Assembly: GCA_965112735.1 (NCBI GenBank)
Contig: OZ218952.1
Location: 5,208,001 to 5,272,000 of the forward strand
Direction: 5' to 3'
Source: Phaeosaccion multiseriatum
Lineage: Eukaryota > Ochrophyta, other classes
DNA: 64,000 nt
Shown here one piece after another: positions 49,475-62,703 of this stretch. Below the pieces are notes generated by a model, which saw nothing but the letters and a program-made list of their open reading frames with translations, was not told the DNA's origin and did not search any database. A program made the translations under genes and the position numbers. Every line of letters starts with the position of its first letter. The stretch's first letter is position 1.

Positions 49475-52400
49475 CGTCTCAAGGTGTTAGGACCGCCCAT
49501 CCCATAGCCCTGCCCATGCCTGCCCCCACCATACCTTGTTGGGTTTGTCTGCCTGGAAGGGAAGCTTCCGCTTGTCCGCCTTGCCTCGAGGAGAGGCCGC
49601 AGCGGCCAACCACTTGAACAGCTTAATCGCCCCCTGCACACAAGAGAGAGAGAGAGAGAGAGAAGCAGCAGCAGTTCGTGATACAGCAGCAGCAGCAGCA
49701 GCAGCAGCGGCAGCAGCAAGACGACAGAGAGCGGCAGCAGAAGCAGGAGCAGCAACAACAGAAGCAACAACAGAAGCGGCGGCAAGAACGGCGGTCAGAG
49801 CAGAATCACAAGGAATCGCTGCAAGTAGGCTGAAGACGCACACGCACACGCATTGCCCCACCCGCCCCGGTGCGTTCCTTCCCTTCCCCTTCCCCTTCCC
49901 CTTCCCCTTCCCTCCCTCTCTCCCTCCTTCCCTCCCTCCCTCCCTCTCTCCCTCCTTCCCTCTCTCCCTCCCTCCCCTGACTGACTGCTCATGTGACTGA
50001 CGTACCTTGAGGTCTTTGATTGCGTCCCTAACCTCCTGCACGGTGCGCTGCTCCTTCTCCTGATGCTTCTTGAGCACCGCCACCGCAAGAGTCTCTCTGA
50101 GAGGTGCAGCAGTTGGTGATACAGCAGCAGCGGCAGCAGTTGGTGATACGGAGGGCAGAGTGAGCTGGTTGCGCCCCACATGTCTCAATTGACATAATCC
50201 TCTTTCTCCTCTCCCCACCCCCACCCCTCTCTCGCGCTCTCCTCTCTTCTCCCCTCCCTCAGCCCTCCCCTCCCCTCCCCTCCCCTCCCCTCTCCTCACC
50301 TGGTGAGTGCAAGGTTGTACCAAATGGTGAGGTTCTGGGGCTCGAGGTGGCTGGCCTTCAGCAAAGCCCTCATACAGTCCGCAAAGCGCTTGGCCTCAAA
50401 GTACGCGTGGGCCAAGTACATGTGTAGAGTAGGATCCCTGATGGCAGCGGATGGAGGGGGAAAGGGGAAGATGGGGGGTGGGGGAGGGGCGGAGGGAAGG
50501 CAAGCAAAGCAGAGCCACCGGGGGGGGGTGAGTCAATGTGCCAGGCGAAACGCACCCAAGAGAGAAGAAAAATACGGTCCCAACCAGAGAGAGCGAGCAG
50601 AGCACTTCCTCGACGTGTCCTAGCCCACCGACACTCACTCACTCACTCACTCACTCACTCACTCACTCTCTCACTCACTCACTCACTCACTCACCCACTC
50701 ACTCACACTCACTCACTCCCTCCCTCCCTCCCTCCCTCCCTCCCTCACTCACTCACTCACTCACTCACCCACTCACTCACACTCACTCACTCCCTCCCTC
50801 CCTCCCTCCCTCCCTCCCTTCCCCTCCCAAAGCACACACGCACTCACCTCCCTCCATGCACACTGACAAGGCAGTTCTGATAGAGCCTAATGGCCTCGCT
50901 GTGCTTGCCCAGAGCCAGGTACACATGCGCCAGGTTGACCCACACGTCCCCAAGGCTGTTGCCCCCGAGCCTGCTCTCTGCGTCGCTGGCTGCCTCGCGC
51001 ACCTGGGGCAGAGCAGTTGCGGTTTTACGGTTTCAGGTTCAGTTGCAGTTGCAGTCTCACAGTCCATGGGAAGTTCAACCAAAATAAGACTGGATTGACC
51101 AGGTACTCGCATCCTCCCTCTCCATCCACTGCCATCCACCCCCATCCACCCCCATCCCCTCCCTCCCTCCCTTCCTTCCGCGCTCACCCACCCCACTACT
51201 ATATCACCAATTGCCGTACCTGGCTGAAGACGTCCTTGGCCTGGTCGAGGTTGCTCTTCTCAGCGAGGACCATGCCGAGCCCATTGGCGGCGTAGGCGTT
51301 GCTCATGTCTCGCACCAGGATCTGCAGAGAGGGGGGGGGGGAGGAGAGAGAGAGGGAGTTAGGTAGAGAGAGAGACAACGAGAGAGAGAGAGAAAGAGAG
51401 AGAAAGAGTTAGAGAGGGAGAGAGAGAGACAAGGAGAGAAAGAGAGAGCTCAAAACGCACACGCGCCAGCAATGGACAAGAATGGACACACAAACAACAA
51501 CGCCTCGGATGCTCTCTTGCGGCTCTACTGTGAGGAGTGAGTGTGAGGAGTGTGAGGGAGGGCAGCGCAGCTGTGTCGTGCAATCCTTCCCCCTCCTCAC
51601 TGCCTCACTCCCTCCCACTCTTTCACTTCGGAGCCGAGTCAGGCAGGCAGTAGGTGACTCAGTCGCTCACTCCATCCCCTCCCTCGTTCTCTCCCTCCAC
51701 CCACCCCTCTCTCCCTCTCCCTCCCCCCCTCCTCCCTCCCCCCTCACCGCTCCCCACCCACCTGGTTGTAGAAGTTTGCCGCGTGCTGCAGGTGTCTCTC
51801 GTACTTGCCCTTGTCCTGCGAAGGGCAGACAGAGGCATATGGGGCACAGAAGAGGCAGACAGGCATATGGGGCAGCACAGAGGCAGACAGGCATATGGGT
51901 CACAGAAGAGGCAGAGATACGTGGCAGCCATGGAGACAAGAGGCCAAGGGTGAGGCCTAGGGTGAGTCGAAGGAGTCCGAAGGCGCACGGCAAGAGGGCG
52001 CACTTGCAACTGCACTCGCACAGCGCCTTACAACGACGGGGAGATTCGGAAACAGCTGTTTTCGGTTACAGCTGTTCGGTTCGGTTCGGTTCGGTTCGGT
52101 TCGGTTCGGTTCGGTTCGGTTACTGTGCGTGATAATAACGCAACGCAAGGGCACAACGTAGCCACTGAAGATTTCTCACTCCCTTCCTCCCTGTCTCCCC
52201 TCCACTGCCATCCCCTCCTGCCTCCTCCTACCTCTAGGTTGGCGAAGTAGATGTTGCCGAGGCTGAGCATAGCGTAACTGTCGCCAAGCGTGGCTGGCAC
52301 CTGCAGAATCTGCTCGAACTTCTTCTGGGCGGGGCTGAGGGGATGGCAGTGGATGGGGAGGGGACGGGGGGCAGTTTGAGCGGGGGGGGTGGCAGTGGAT

Positions 52401-55400
52401 GGCGGGCGGGGCGAAGCTGCGCTCTCCCCATACGAATGCACACCCACGCCCCAGTCACACTACATGACAACACCTACCTACCCACCCACCCACACCTACA
52501 CCCACGCCCACACCCACCTACCCACCCATCCGCACCCACACCCACACCCACCCCACCCGCATGCACACACACGCACACACACACGCACACACACACGCTC
52601 ACACACACACGCACACACACGCACGCACACGCTCACACACGCTCACACACGCTCACACACGCTCACACACACACACACACGCACACACACGCACGCACGC
52701 ACGCACACACACACGCTCACACACACACGCACACACGCACACATGCACACACACACGCACACACGCACACACGCACATATGCACACACACACGCACGCAC
52801 ACACACACACGCACACTTACCTCCACTCCGCGTGTCGCATGTGCAGATTGCCAAAGTACGACAGCACATCGGGATTGTCGGGTTCCACCTCCAACGCTTG
52901 ACTGAACCACTCGGAGGCCTCTCGGATCTGCCCGCAGTTGCGAGCGATGCATCCGAGACGGAGGTAGCACTTGACGTAAGTGGGATGCTCAGCCAAGATT
53001 GCCTTGTGCAGCTCTAGGGCGGCTTCGTGGAAACCTGATCAGGGGAGGAGAGGGGGGGGGAGTGAGAAGGAGTGGAGGGGAGGGGAGGGGGAGGGAGGGG
53101 AGAGGAGGACAAGGGAGTGAAAAGGAGTGGAGGGGAGGGGAAGGGAGTGAAAAGGATGGGAGGGGAGGGGAGGGTAAAGGAAGGGAGGGGAGGGGATGAG
53201 ACGGGGGGGGGGAGGGAAGAGGAGGGAAGAGTAGAGGAGGAGAGGGGGAGGAGGGGCGGGTCAGAGGGCAGGGTGGCGGTGTGTCAAAGACCAAAAGCCG
53301 GCAGAGGGATGTTAGGTAGAATGAATGTGTCATACGATGCTCTCACCCCCACCTGCCACCAATCTTGCCCACCACTATTTGTTGCCATCTACTGCATGTA
53401 CTACCATCGACTACCTTCTGCTATCATCTACCAGTACCTGATACCATCTACTGCCTTTCTACTACAACCTGCTGCCTTCTCTACCATCTGCTGCCATCTG
53501 CCGCCAAATCTACCGCCCCTGCTTGCCCTCCCCTACGCCATCCACTGTCATCCCCTACACCATCCACTGCCATCTGCCCCCCCCCCCTCCTCACCTCTCT
53601 TCTCGTGCAGCAGGGCCATGTTGAAGGCGATGCTGACGCTCGTGGTGGACGCCACAAGCACCTCGGGCCGCGGAACTTTCCTCGCCAGCGGAACGTTCTC
53701 CAGCGCCGCCCCCCTTCTCAACCCCCCGCCCCCCTCCTCCTCCTCCGTCGCCACCAAGTCAGCCAGCTCGTACGCCTCCCCCCCCCCCCCTCCCCCTCCT
53801 CCTCCTTCGCCATCCTCGAGCCTCCGTTGCACAATGGATACAAGTCCGCCCTTACCCCCTACACGGATCCGATGCCCTTGCTGGAGTGCTGCCCCGTGCT
53901 GCACTGAGGTGGTGAGGACAGAAGTGCCTGGCCGGATAGAGGCCGTGCCCTTGAGTGTCTTCCAGCGCCAGAAGATCTTGTTGGCTGGGTCTACGATCTG
54001 CAGAAGGCTGCTGCTGCTGCCACTGCCACTGCCACTGCCACTGCCACTGCTGCTGCTGCTGCTGCTGGCCCCTCCCCCCCCACCTCCCCCTCCCTCCTTG
54101 TCCTTCTTACCAGAGGCTCCCTCCTCGTTCTCTTCGTCTTCCTCCTCCTCGTCATCTTCCTCCTCCTCTTGCCCGTGCCCCGTCCCTCTGCTGCCCCTAC
54201 TCCCTCCCCCCCTCCTCCTTCCATGAGGGCGCTGAACCGCCAAGCTCAGTGCCTCTTCGTACGTTGCTGCCGCCGCATCGAAATCACCGAGACACTCGTG
54301 CAGCACTGCGAGGTTGGTAAGAATTGCCTCGTGGCATTTGTTGGTGCTGCTGGATGACCAATTGCTGCTGCTGTTGCCGCTGTTGCCGCTGCTGCTGTCG
54401 CCGCTGTTGCCGCCCCCCCTCCCCTTCTCCTTTTCTAGCATTTCCCAAGCCTTGAGATAGCTGGCGAGGGCCACTTTACGCCCGCTTGGCTCTTTCTGTA
54501 GGACCTGCTCCTCCACCAAAGGGACGAAGATAGATAGACAGACAGACAGACACACAGAGAGAGATAGAGAGAGACCGAAACGAATGAGTGGAAGGCTCTT
54601 CCGACAAAGGGAGGGGAGCACTGTCATCGTGTGTGGGGAAGAAGCACATACGTCAGCAAATGAGAAGAGGCAAGGGCAGAGAGGGGAGCCACAGCCGCCA
54701 GACGGGCATGGCCTGACGGTACAGCATGGGGGTCTGTTTGGGGGTCTGTGTGCTTATCCACGACCCAAGCACGCTCACCTGCGCCTGTGCGATGAGTGCC
54801 TCCGTGTAGTTTGGGTTGATCTCGAGAGCCGCCGCGAACTTGGCCAGGGCCTCCTTGGTGTCTCCCTGAGGGTGGTATGCGTGTGTGTGTGTGTGTGTGT
54901 GTGACAGAGAGAGAGCGGCGAGAGACACGACTGAGTGCCAGAACTGTACTGAACACCGAAACTGACTACTGGCGAAAGGCAAAGAAACTGCAAACTGCAA
55001 ATTGCAAACGGAAAACGGACCTTCTTGGCGAGCAACATGCCGAGCAGCACGAGGGGCTCTTGACTGTCGGGTTGCTCCGTCAGCACAATGTCCAGGCACT
55101 CACGGGCCGCGTCCAACTGCCCCTCCTCCACCAGCACTTGCGCCAGTCCGTACTGAGATGGGATGGGATGGCAGTGGATGGGATGGGACGGGATGGGATG
55201 ACGGGAGGGATGACAGGGTCAATCGTAACAGATCAATTCATGAGAGAGAGAGAGAGAGAGAGACAAGGAGATGGACAAGCAATGATGAGAGGCAATGAGA
55301 GAGAGGGACGAGAGAAGCAGCGAGAGTGAGAGGGATAATAAGACGCGGCAGGAGGGAGGTCTGCCATCTGCTGCCATCCATCTACTGCATCAATCCATCC

Positions 55401-58294
55401 ATCCATCCATCCGTCCGTCCTGCCATCTCCCCTCTGCTATCCATCCACCCATACATCCACCCATCTCCTTCCTCTCTCTCTCTCTCTCTCTCTCACCTGG
55501 GCAGGTGCGAAGGCCGGCCACAGCTTACACGCTTCATTGTAGCAGATCTTGGCGTCCGCGAATCTTCGCTTGGTGTGATGCACCCTCCCCATGATGTAGC
55601 ACGACTCCGCCTTTATCTCCGCCACATCCGTGCTTTGGTAGCCCTGGTTGGGTGGGTGGGTGCGTTTTGGGTTGTTTGGGTTTGTAGTGTTTAGTTTGGT
55701 GCTTAGTTTGGTGGTTTAGTTTGGTGCTTGGTGGGTTTGGTTGGATAGTTTGCATAGTGTTTCGTATACGGATATATGGGTGTATAAGAGGTATACACAC
55801 ACATATGATATGGTATATACGGGCCCCCACATTCACACGCCCACGCGCCCACGGACACGCACACGCACCCACACCAACCTGCTGTGCCAAGCGCAGGACA
55901 CGTGCGTGGTCCTTGATGTAGAGAGGCAGGCCGGTGGCGTCGTCCCCGTCCCAGAGGTGCTCCACCGTCAGCTCGGCCTTGTGCTCCGAGTTGTTGGCCA
56001 CGGATACGGCCTGAGGGGGGCACAAGGCACAAGGCACACGAGGCATACAAAGCACAGCCGTTGGTGATACAGCCCAGCACAGCAGAGCTCGTACGTGCTT
56101 AAGTCTTGCTGCTCCGTGTGTGTACCATACCATGTACCGACTGATATACGCCAACATACCCTCTGCACCCCTCGCGCATGCCCCTCCACTCCCTGTCCGT
56201 CTCTCTCCCTCCCTCCCTCCCGTGCCTCCCTCCGTCCCTCCCTCTGTCCCTCCCTCACCTTGCTGACAAGGCCAGGTCCTATCCGAACGCTGTCCCCCGG
56301 TGCGATGGCGCCATCAAGGCTGCTGCTACACGTCACCACGCTTGAGCCCCTGGCCACGGCTGCGGTCATCTTCTTCAAAGGGCTCCATGTCCAGAAGTAG
56401 TGATTGGCCAAGTGGTTCAGCGCCATGCTGTGAGTAGAGGAGTGGAGGGGAGGGCGGCGGGTTGGGAGGGAGGGAGGGAGGGAGGAGAGGAGGGGTGGGT
56501 GGGTGAGAGGGAGGGATGGACGGAGGGAGGGGGTGAGTGAGTGAGTGAGTGAGTGAGTGAGTGAGTGAGCACAGCGTCAGCACCATACATACACACATGA
56601 TGCACACATGGCATCTTTTCGCTCTCTCCCTTCCGTCTGCCCTCCCGTTAGATGCCCTCACGCGCACACACACACACACACACGCACACATTATACACAA
56701 ACAGAGGGGGAACACACAGAGACACACATAAACACACACGCACACACACAATCATACACACACCTGTTGTTCTTGTTGGTGTGGTACGCCAGGCTGATGA
56801 GGCCCATCGCTGCCTCCGTCTTAACAGAGGCGTCGGGTGCGCTCTTGTCGATAGACTGAGCACGCACGCACGCACGCACGCACGCACACACGCACACACA
56901 CCCAGAGAGAGGGAAGGGGAGAGAGGGGGAGAGAGGGAGGGAGAGAGAGGGAGAGAGAGGGAGAGAGAAAAGAGAGAGGAGGGGAAGAGAGAGAGAGGGA
57001 GACAGACACGTACGTGTCAGGACGAGACCTTATTAGCCCCCCCTTCCTGCCTCCGCTTCGTAGCGCCCCCCCCGGCCTCGACCTGCCCAGCCCCTTAGGG
57101 CGCGCACCCTTCGCACCCTTCGCACCCTTCTCTCCACCCCGCAACCCCTAACCCCCCACTCTCTCCTCCCACCCCTCCCACCCTCTCCTCCCTCTCCTCC
57201 CTCTCCTCCCACCCCTCCCACCCTCTCCTTCCACGCTCTCCTCCCACCCTCTCCTTCCTCTCCTCCCACCCTCTCCTCCCTCTCCTCCCTCTCCTCCCAC
57301 CTCTCACCTCAAGCTCGAGCACAGCAGAGCCGACCATGGCCTCAACGTTCTGCGGTGCGAGCTGCAGAGCCCTCTTGAAGCAAGCCCTGGCACGCTCCAT
57401 CTGCCCCAGGCGGTGGCAGCACAGGCCCATGCCGATGCGCACCGTCGGCCCACAGCGGGGGTGAAGACGGAGTACCCTGCGGGGTTGAGTGGTTGGTTGG
57501 GTTGGGTTGGGTTGGTTGGGTTGGTTGGGATGGTTGGTTGTGGTGGTTAGAGGTTTGGATGGGTTGGTTGGTTGGGTTGGTTGGTTGGGTCGGCCTGACA
57601 TGGATGGAACAACAGCCCTGCACTGCCTTCTTGCTCGCTCGCTCTCCCCCCGCCCCGCCCGCCCGTACCTGCAGTAGCGGTCGAGGGCCCCCTGGTAGTC
57701 CCTCTGATGGAATGCGATGGAGGCCTCCCCAAGCATGGCGGGCAAGTTGTTCTTGCTCTTGTCCCTGTTGACATACTCAAAGAGCTTCTGCGCCTTTCCC
57801 AAGTCTCCCTGCGCGAGGTTGAACACACCCTTCCCCACCCAAGTCAGCTCGCACATGGTCTCTATACGGTCGCAGGCTGTGAAGCAGTCCACCGCGCGGT
57901 TATAGTGCTCCTTCTGAGCGTTTTTGTCTCTGCACGCCTGCGCCTGCTTGATGCTGTCCGCCGCAAGGGCATTGAGGATGCGCAATCGCCCGGCCTTGAA
58001 CGCCTCCGGGTCGTCCGAGTAGAAGCGCTCCGTCTCCGGGTTGAGGGCTCCGCTGATCTCGTTCAGAATCTCCCGGAAGCTATCCGCAATACCTTGCCGG
58101 TAGTACTCCACGGCAAAGCGCAGCCAAATGTCCAGAGGCGCAATCTCCGCTTTGAGGACGTCCACCACGTCGTTGATATCCAGGGGAAGCTCATCCGTGA
58201 AAACCTGCACGCGCTGCTGCGAGCCGCGCACGGGGATCTCGATGAAGTCCAACTCTTCATCGGCCTTCAGCCAGGCGGCGTCTCCGTGCATCAT
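47165..58294 (-). CDS. CTR9: CTR9 homologue, TPR subunit of the PAF1 complex
   Basis: 21 exons on the minus strand, right to left: 57669-58294, 57308-57476, 56764-56855, 56259-56427, 55879-56010, 55497-55643, 55021-55152, 54779-54865, 53595-54510, 52821-53034, 52232-52334, 51762-51815, 51220-51321, 50848-51002, 50300-50437, 50006-50096, 49535-49633, 49159-49289, 48556-48613, 48144-48296, 47165-47665. The phases sum to about 1422 aa. The N-terminus [20 protein letters not shown] and the TPR array ([70 protein letters not shown]) are diagnostic of CTR9. A coiled coil ([20 protein letters not shown]) and an acidic Ser-rich tail ([14 protein letters not shown]) complete it. CTR9 scaffolds PAF1C in Pol II elongation and histone modification. 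Exon 53595-54510 holds unusual Gly/Ser/Glu inserts within the TPRs. Confidence 0.93.
47895..48130 (-). repeat. 19-bp minisatellite in the last CTR9 intron
   Basis: About 12 copies of CACCTCTACCCTGCCCATA on the plus strand with variants CTTGCC, CTGTCC and CCCACGAAC. It lies in the intron 47666-48143. Confidence 0.92.
48300..48425 (-). repeat. (GGGA)n tract in CTR9 intron
   Basis: Purine-rich GGGAGGGAGGG run, equivalent to a long polypyrimidine stretch on the coding strand. A second run lies at 48788-48842. Confidence 0.85.
49421..49473 (-). repeat. (CA)n microsatellite in CTR9 intron
   Basis: About 25 CA dinucleotides in the intron 49290-49534. Confidence 0.9.
50633..50822 (-). repeat. (CTCA)n and (CTCC)n array in CTR9 intron
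   Basis: Two similar halves, each (CTCA)n followed by (CTCC)n with an ACCCACTCACTCACACTCAC spacer, duplicated about 75 bp apart. Confidence 0.85.
52075..52123 (-). repeat. (TTCGG)n pentanucleotide array in CTR9 intron
   Basis: About nine tandem TTCGG units, flanked by CGGTTACAGCTG and CGGTTACTGTG, in the intron 51816-52231. Confidence 0.9.
52560..52820 (-). repeat. (CACACG)n microsatellite in CTR9 intron
   Basis: Mixed CACACA, CACACG and CGCACGCA repeats up to the splice donor at 52820. Confidence 0.9.
57484..57590 (-). repeat. (GGTTG)n-rich intron of CTR9
   Basis: Degenerate GGTTGGGTTGGGTTGG repeats in the first CTR9 intron (57477-57668). A similar GTTTGGT-rich stretch fills part of the 55644-55878 intron. 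Confidence 0.8.
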
Positions 58295-58851
58295 TGTTGC
58301 TGTGCACCGCTCTGCTCTGCCCTCCCTTTGTTAAAGATCCAATTGGATCTCCTCCTGCTGCGCGCGCTTGTGCGCTTCGCTGCTGCCTCGCTACCGCGGT
58401 TCCTTGATCCCCTCGGCGCAGCAGCCTCGCACAGGGGGAGGACTGACCCGCGGCCTTTTGCTGAAGCCCCCCTTTAGGGGAAGGACTTTCCCTTCTGCTG
58501 TACCACTCTGCCTCCCTCACCCCGCAGACTCTTCCTTTCCCCACCAGCCTCGGCCAACAGGACTATTCTTGCCTTTCCCTCTACTACAACTCTGGTTATT
58601 TACGATGTTTATTTCGTCTCTTCCCCAGATGCGATTTCCCACCTTCTCCGTAACTTTACGTAATCTTACATACAAACTGGGTCGGAACAACAAAGGTTGT
58701 TGGGCAAGGAACGTACGAGCCAATCAAGGCCAAGGCTTAGGGGACGAGGGAGGAGCGGGGCTGAGGACTCGAAGTCGGGGATCCATCTTAATTTGGCCGG
58801 ACCCCGCCTTGGAGGGCAGATCACCAGCGTTCGGCTCAGCAGACCCGGACG
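58295..58851. promoter_or_regulatory. Bidirectional intergenic region, CTR9 / SCAMP-like
   Basis: 557 nt between divergent start codons. It is C/T-rich and contains AAGATCCAATTGGATCTCC, a partly palindromic CCAATTGG. No coding potential identified. Shared regulatory role inferred. Confidence 0.45.
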
Positions 58852-61800
58852 ATGGGCCTGTTCAAGAAGAAGAAGGGAACCGATGAAGGTATAACAGAAG
58901 GGAGGGAGGGGAAAGGGAGAAGTGGGAGAGAGTGAGGATGTGGGTGTTGGGGGGGAGCGGGGAGCGCTGCCTGTATTGTTGTTGCTTCTCTCCTGCCATG
59001 ATTTGGATTTGGCCAACGTGGAGAGGCTCAGCTCGGATCTTTAGGGAGAGCTCGAAAGCAGCATCAGCAGCACCAGCAGCATCAGCCGCACAGTAGCAGA
59101 GCAGCGACAGAGGTCGATTACAAGCCATTTCAGCGTGAGGAGCGAGGCCTCAGCGCCGTGTGCGCAGCTTAATCCTTAATCTGGATTGTGGCTCCTCACT
59201 TCCCTGAGGTGATGACCACGTTCGTCCGAGAAAGCGGGGCATCGTGTGTCTGGTCTACGATGCCACCCCCCCCCTCCCCCGAGTGTTGCATGCCTTCAGC
59301 GAGAGAGAGGGGGCGCTTTCTTTGAAGAGTGTGCATCTCGGGGGTGCCGTGAGGGAGGGGAGGGGATAGAGACGCAGTTCAGCAGTGAGAACGCCGTTGA
59401 GGCTCCATCCACCGCACCGCAAACCTCTCAAACCTTCTCCGCCCCTCCTTTTCATCTGCCACACGTCCTCCTCCCTCGTCCTGCACACAAACATATGCAC
59501 ACTTCTTCTCACCCCCTCCTCCTCCTCCTCCTCCTCCTCCTCCTCCTCCTCCTTTTCCTCTTACGCTTCTCCGGCACCACCATGCGCAGACGCCTACTCC
59601 GTGGCCGAATCGGGCCGCACCCGGGGCAGTCAGGCGCCTCTACGCGCCGGCGGTTTGTCGGACGCACCCGGAGGAGCTCGGCGCGGGGGGAGGGCAGGCA
59701 GCACGGGCTCTCTCACCCCCTCTGAGATGAGCGAGATCAGCGCAGGACCCGAGAAGTGGAGGAGAGTCCGGAGAGGTGAGAAGACGAAGCGCCCCGGGAG
59801 GGGAGGGGAGCAGAGCAGGGCACGAGCAGGAGAGCAAAGGCCAACAGAGCTGCTGTAGTTTCAGTTTCAGTGGGTCACGATCTGTGCCTGCGTCTCCTTC
59901 GCCCTTCTCTGAGTCTCTCGAGTGGAGGGAGTGAGTCGAAAGTCATTAAGCATCATAGTGTCGCAGTGTGCCCTTCCTGCTTCCTTGCATCTGCCGAAGC
60001 GCCCCCCTCCCCCCATCCACTGCCATCGCTTCTCACACACTCCATCTACTGCCATCGCTGCTGGCCCACACCATCCACTGCCATCGCTGCTGATACACCC
60101 CGTCCAGGGGCGCACATGGCTTACGTCCCCTTCGACGTGGAGTTGGAGGGGGAGGCGACCGAGGCCCCCGAAGACGCAGTAGGAGTGTTCCCTCCGCCCT
60201 TCGAGACCAACGACAACACGAGCAACTGGCCGGCCAAGTGCCCTTTCCTGCATCTCAAGTTCAGCGAGTTCGCCACGGAGGAGAAGGTGAGTGGGTGGAT
60301 GTGGATGGCAGTGGATGGATGGCAGGGTCGGCATGCCTCGGGTCTCATCCGAGAGTGGAGAAGTAAGGCTCTACTTACAGAGTCGAGGCTCTACTAGACA
60401 AGAGTGGGGTCGCTAACTGTCTGTCGTCGGAGGAACGGAGGCCTTTCAGCTGGCGCTCACCCACCTGCCGCTTCATCGTTGATTGCTTTCGTTTCCCTTC
60501 TCTTTGTTGTACCCTCTACCCCCCGCCTACCCATCAGAGGCAATTCATCGCCTTCAGCTATTACTTCTGGTACTTCCTCTCCACGGTGTTGCTCTTCGGT
60601 CTCGTGGCGGCGGTGGTGACGTCACTCATCTCCCCGTCACCCAAACCCGAGCTTGTCTTTACAAGCTTTGCCTTGGCCTTTTTTGGCTTCTTTTGGTTTT
60701 TCTTTGCGCACTTCCGCCTCATCTACAACGGCATGCGGTGAGTGAGTGAGTGAATGATGAAGGATGAGTGAATGAGTGAGTGAGTGAGGGATTGAGTGAG
60801 TGATGAAGGATGAGGGAGTGAGTGAGTGAGTGAGTGAGTGAAGGATGAAGGATGAGGGAGTGAGGGAGTGAGTGACGGAGAATGAGGGTCGGGGAGGCTC
60901 TGGCTGCAGCTGTGCAGCGTCAATTGCCCTTCTCCCCCCCTCTCCGACACTCACTTCACACACACCTCCTGGCACATCACACCTCACCTCCCGGAACCTC
61001 ACACCACGCACCAGGTACCGCAAGGGATTTCTGATCGTGCTGTACCAGCTGCAGACTTTGGTGCTCTTCTTCATCGCCGTGTATCAAATGTTCACCGCCA
61101 TCGGAAATATTGTGCAGCTCCTCGGTGAGTCAATCAGAGTGGTTGGGTGGGTGAGTGAGTGAGTGGGTGAGTGAGTCAGAGAGTGAGTGAGTGGGCGAGT
61201 GAGTGGGTGAGAGAGTGGATGGGTGGGTGAGTGAGTGGAGTGAATGAGTGAGGAAGTGGGTGAGAGAGTGGATGGGTGGGTGAGTGAGTGAGTAAGTGGA
61301 GCGAGTAGGTGAGTTGAGTGAGAGGTAGCAAACCCATGTTCCCCCGAATCCTGCCCTTTCCCTTATCCTCCCCCCTTCCCCTCTTCCTCCTGCTACTGCT
61401 CAGCTCCTCTGGCGCCTGGCTCGGCGGTGCCCGTAAGGCAGAACCCGATGGTGGCGGTGATCCTGCTCGGCGTGGTGGTAGGGCTGTGGTTCATCGTTAT
61501 GTTCATTTGCTTCTACCTCATCAAGAAGGTCGGACGGATGGAGGCATATGGGGATTGATTGATTGAGCTTGGGGGATGGCGGTCGGGGGAGGGAGGGAAG
61601 AAGGGAGGAAGGAACGGCTGGGGTCAGCACGCTGCCCTGTGTTTGTTGTTGCCCACGTAAGCTGTCAGTAGGTGTGTGGCTGGCTGGCTCGCTGGCTCCC
61701 TTGCATCTGCCCTGGAGGATCACGCCTTGATGCCTTTCCTCTTCTGACTTGCTTTCATCTCTTGCCGTTGCCTGCCCCTCCTCCTGCCTCTCCTCATCCT

Positions 61801-62665
61801 CCTCATCCTCCTCATCCTCCTCCTCCTCCTCCTCCAGGTCCACACCTTCAACACCATGCCTCTAGCGGTGGAGGAGGAGATTTACCAGAAAGAAAGCAGG
61901 CCCGGCTTCATCGAGGCTGCCGGCGAGGTACGCCCTCGACCCGACCTTTGTTGTTGCTGTTGATGGTGATGGTGATGGTGATGGTGGCGGTGCTGTTGTT
62001 GCTGTTCTTGTTGGTGGTGGTGGTGGTGGTGCTGCTGCTTATTCTTGTTGTCTGCGTTGTTCACTTAGTTGGCTTTCACTTTACTCTCTACTCCTCTACA
62101 CCCCTACGTTACCCTCTCTCTCTCACTCCTCCCACCTCCATACCCCACGTACCCCCATCTCTCTCTCACCCCTCCCCCCCTTAGAGCTTATCGGAGCGTG
62201 TGCTGTCCTGGTTTCGGGAGAAGCCCGACAAGCCCCTGCAGACGGTGCGCTGCGGAATGTTGCAGGGCAAGGATCTGTGGCTGCAGGGACAGATCACCTT
62301 CGACACCGTCTATGTCGAGTTTAAGGCCGATGTCCACTGCTTCGACCACCTGGTACGTAACGGTCCGTCCTACTTATGTACAACTTACGTACTACTTGGA
62401 TGGGGCTATGGCTCGCTTGCTCTTGGCGTCCATATGCCTGTCGGCCTGCTTGCCTGCCTACCTGCCCATATGCCTCCCCTGCACCCCTGACACCTAACAC
62501 TTGACACGAGGTCACACACACACAACAACACCCAAACACACACAGAGCTTTGAAAGGAATGGTCTTGAATGTTACACGAACAGAGTCGGCTTTGCCGCTC
62601 TTCCTGCCTTACTTCTTTTCAAAAGGCAGCACCCCAACCACACCCCCAACCACACCCCCTCCCAA

Positions 62666-62703
<38 letters not shown>

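Noticed and set aside
52389-52905. Histidine/threonine-rich plus-strand frames
   Set aside because: Translations of a CACACG microsatellite inside a CTR9 intron.
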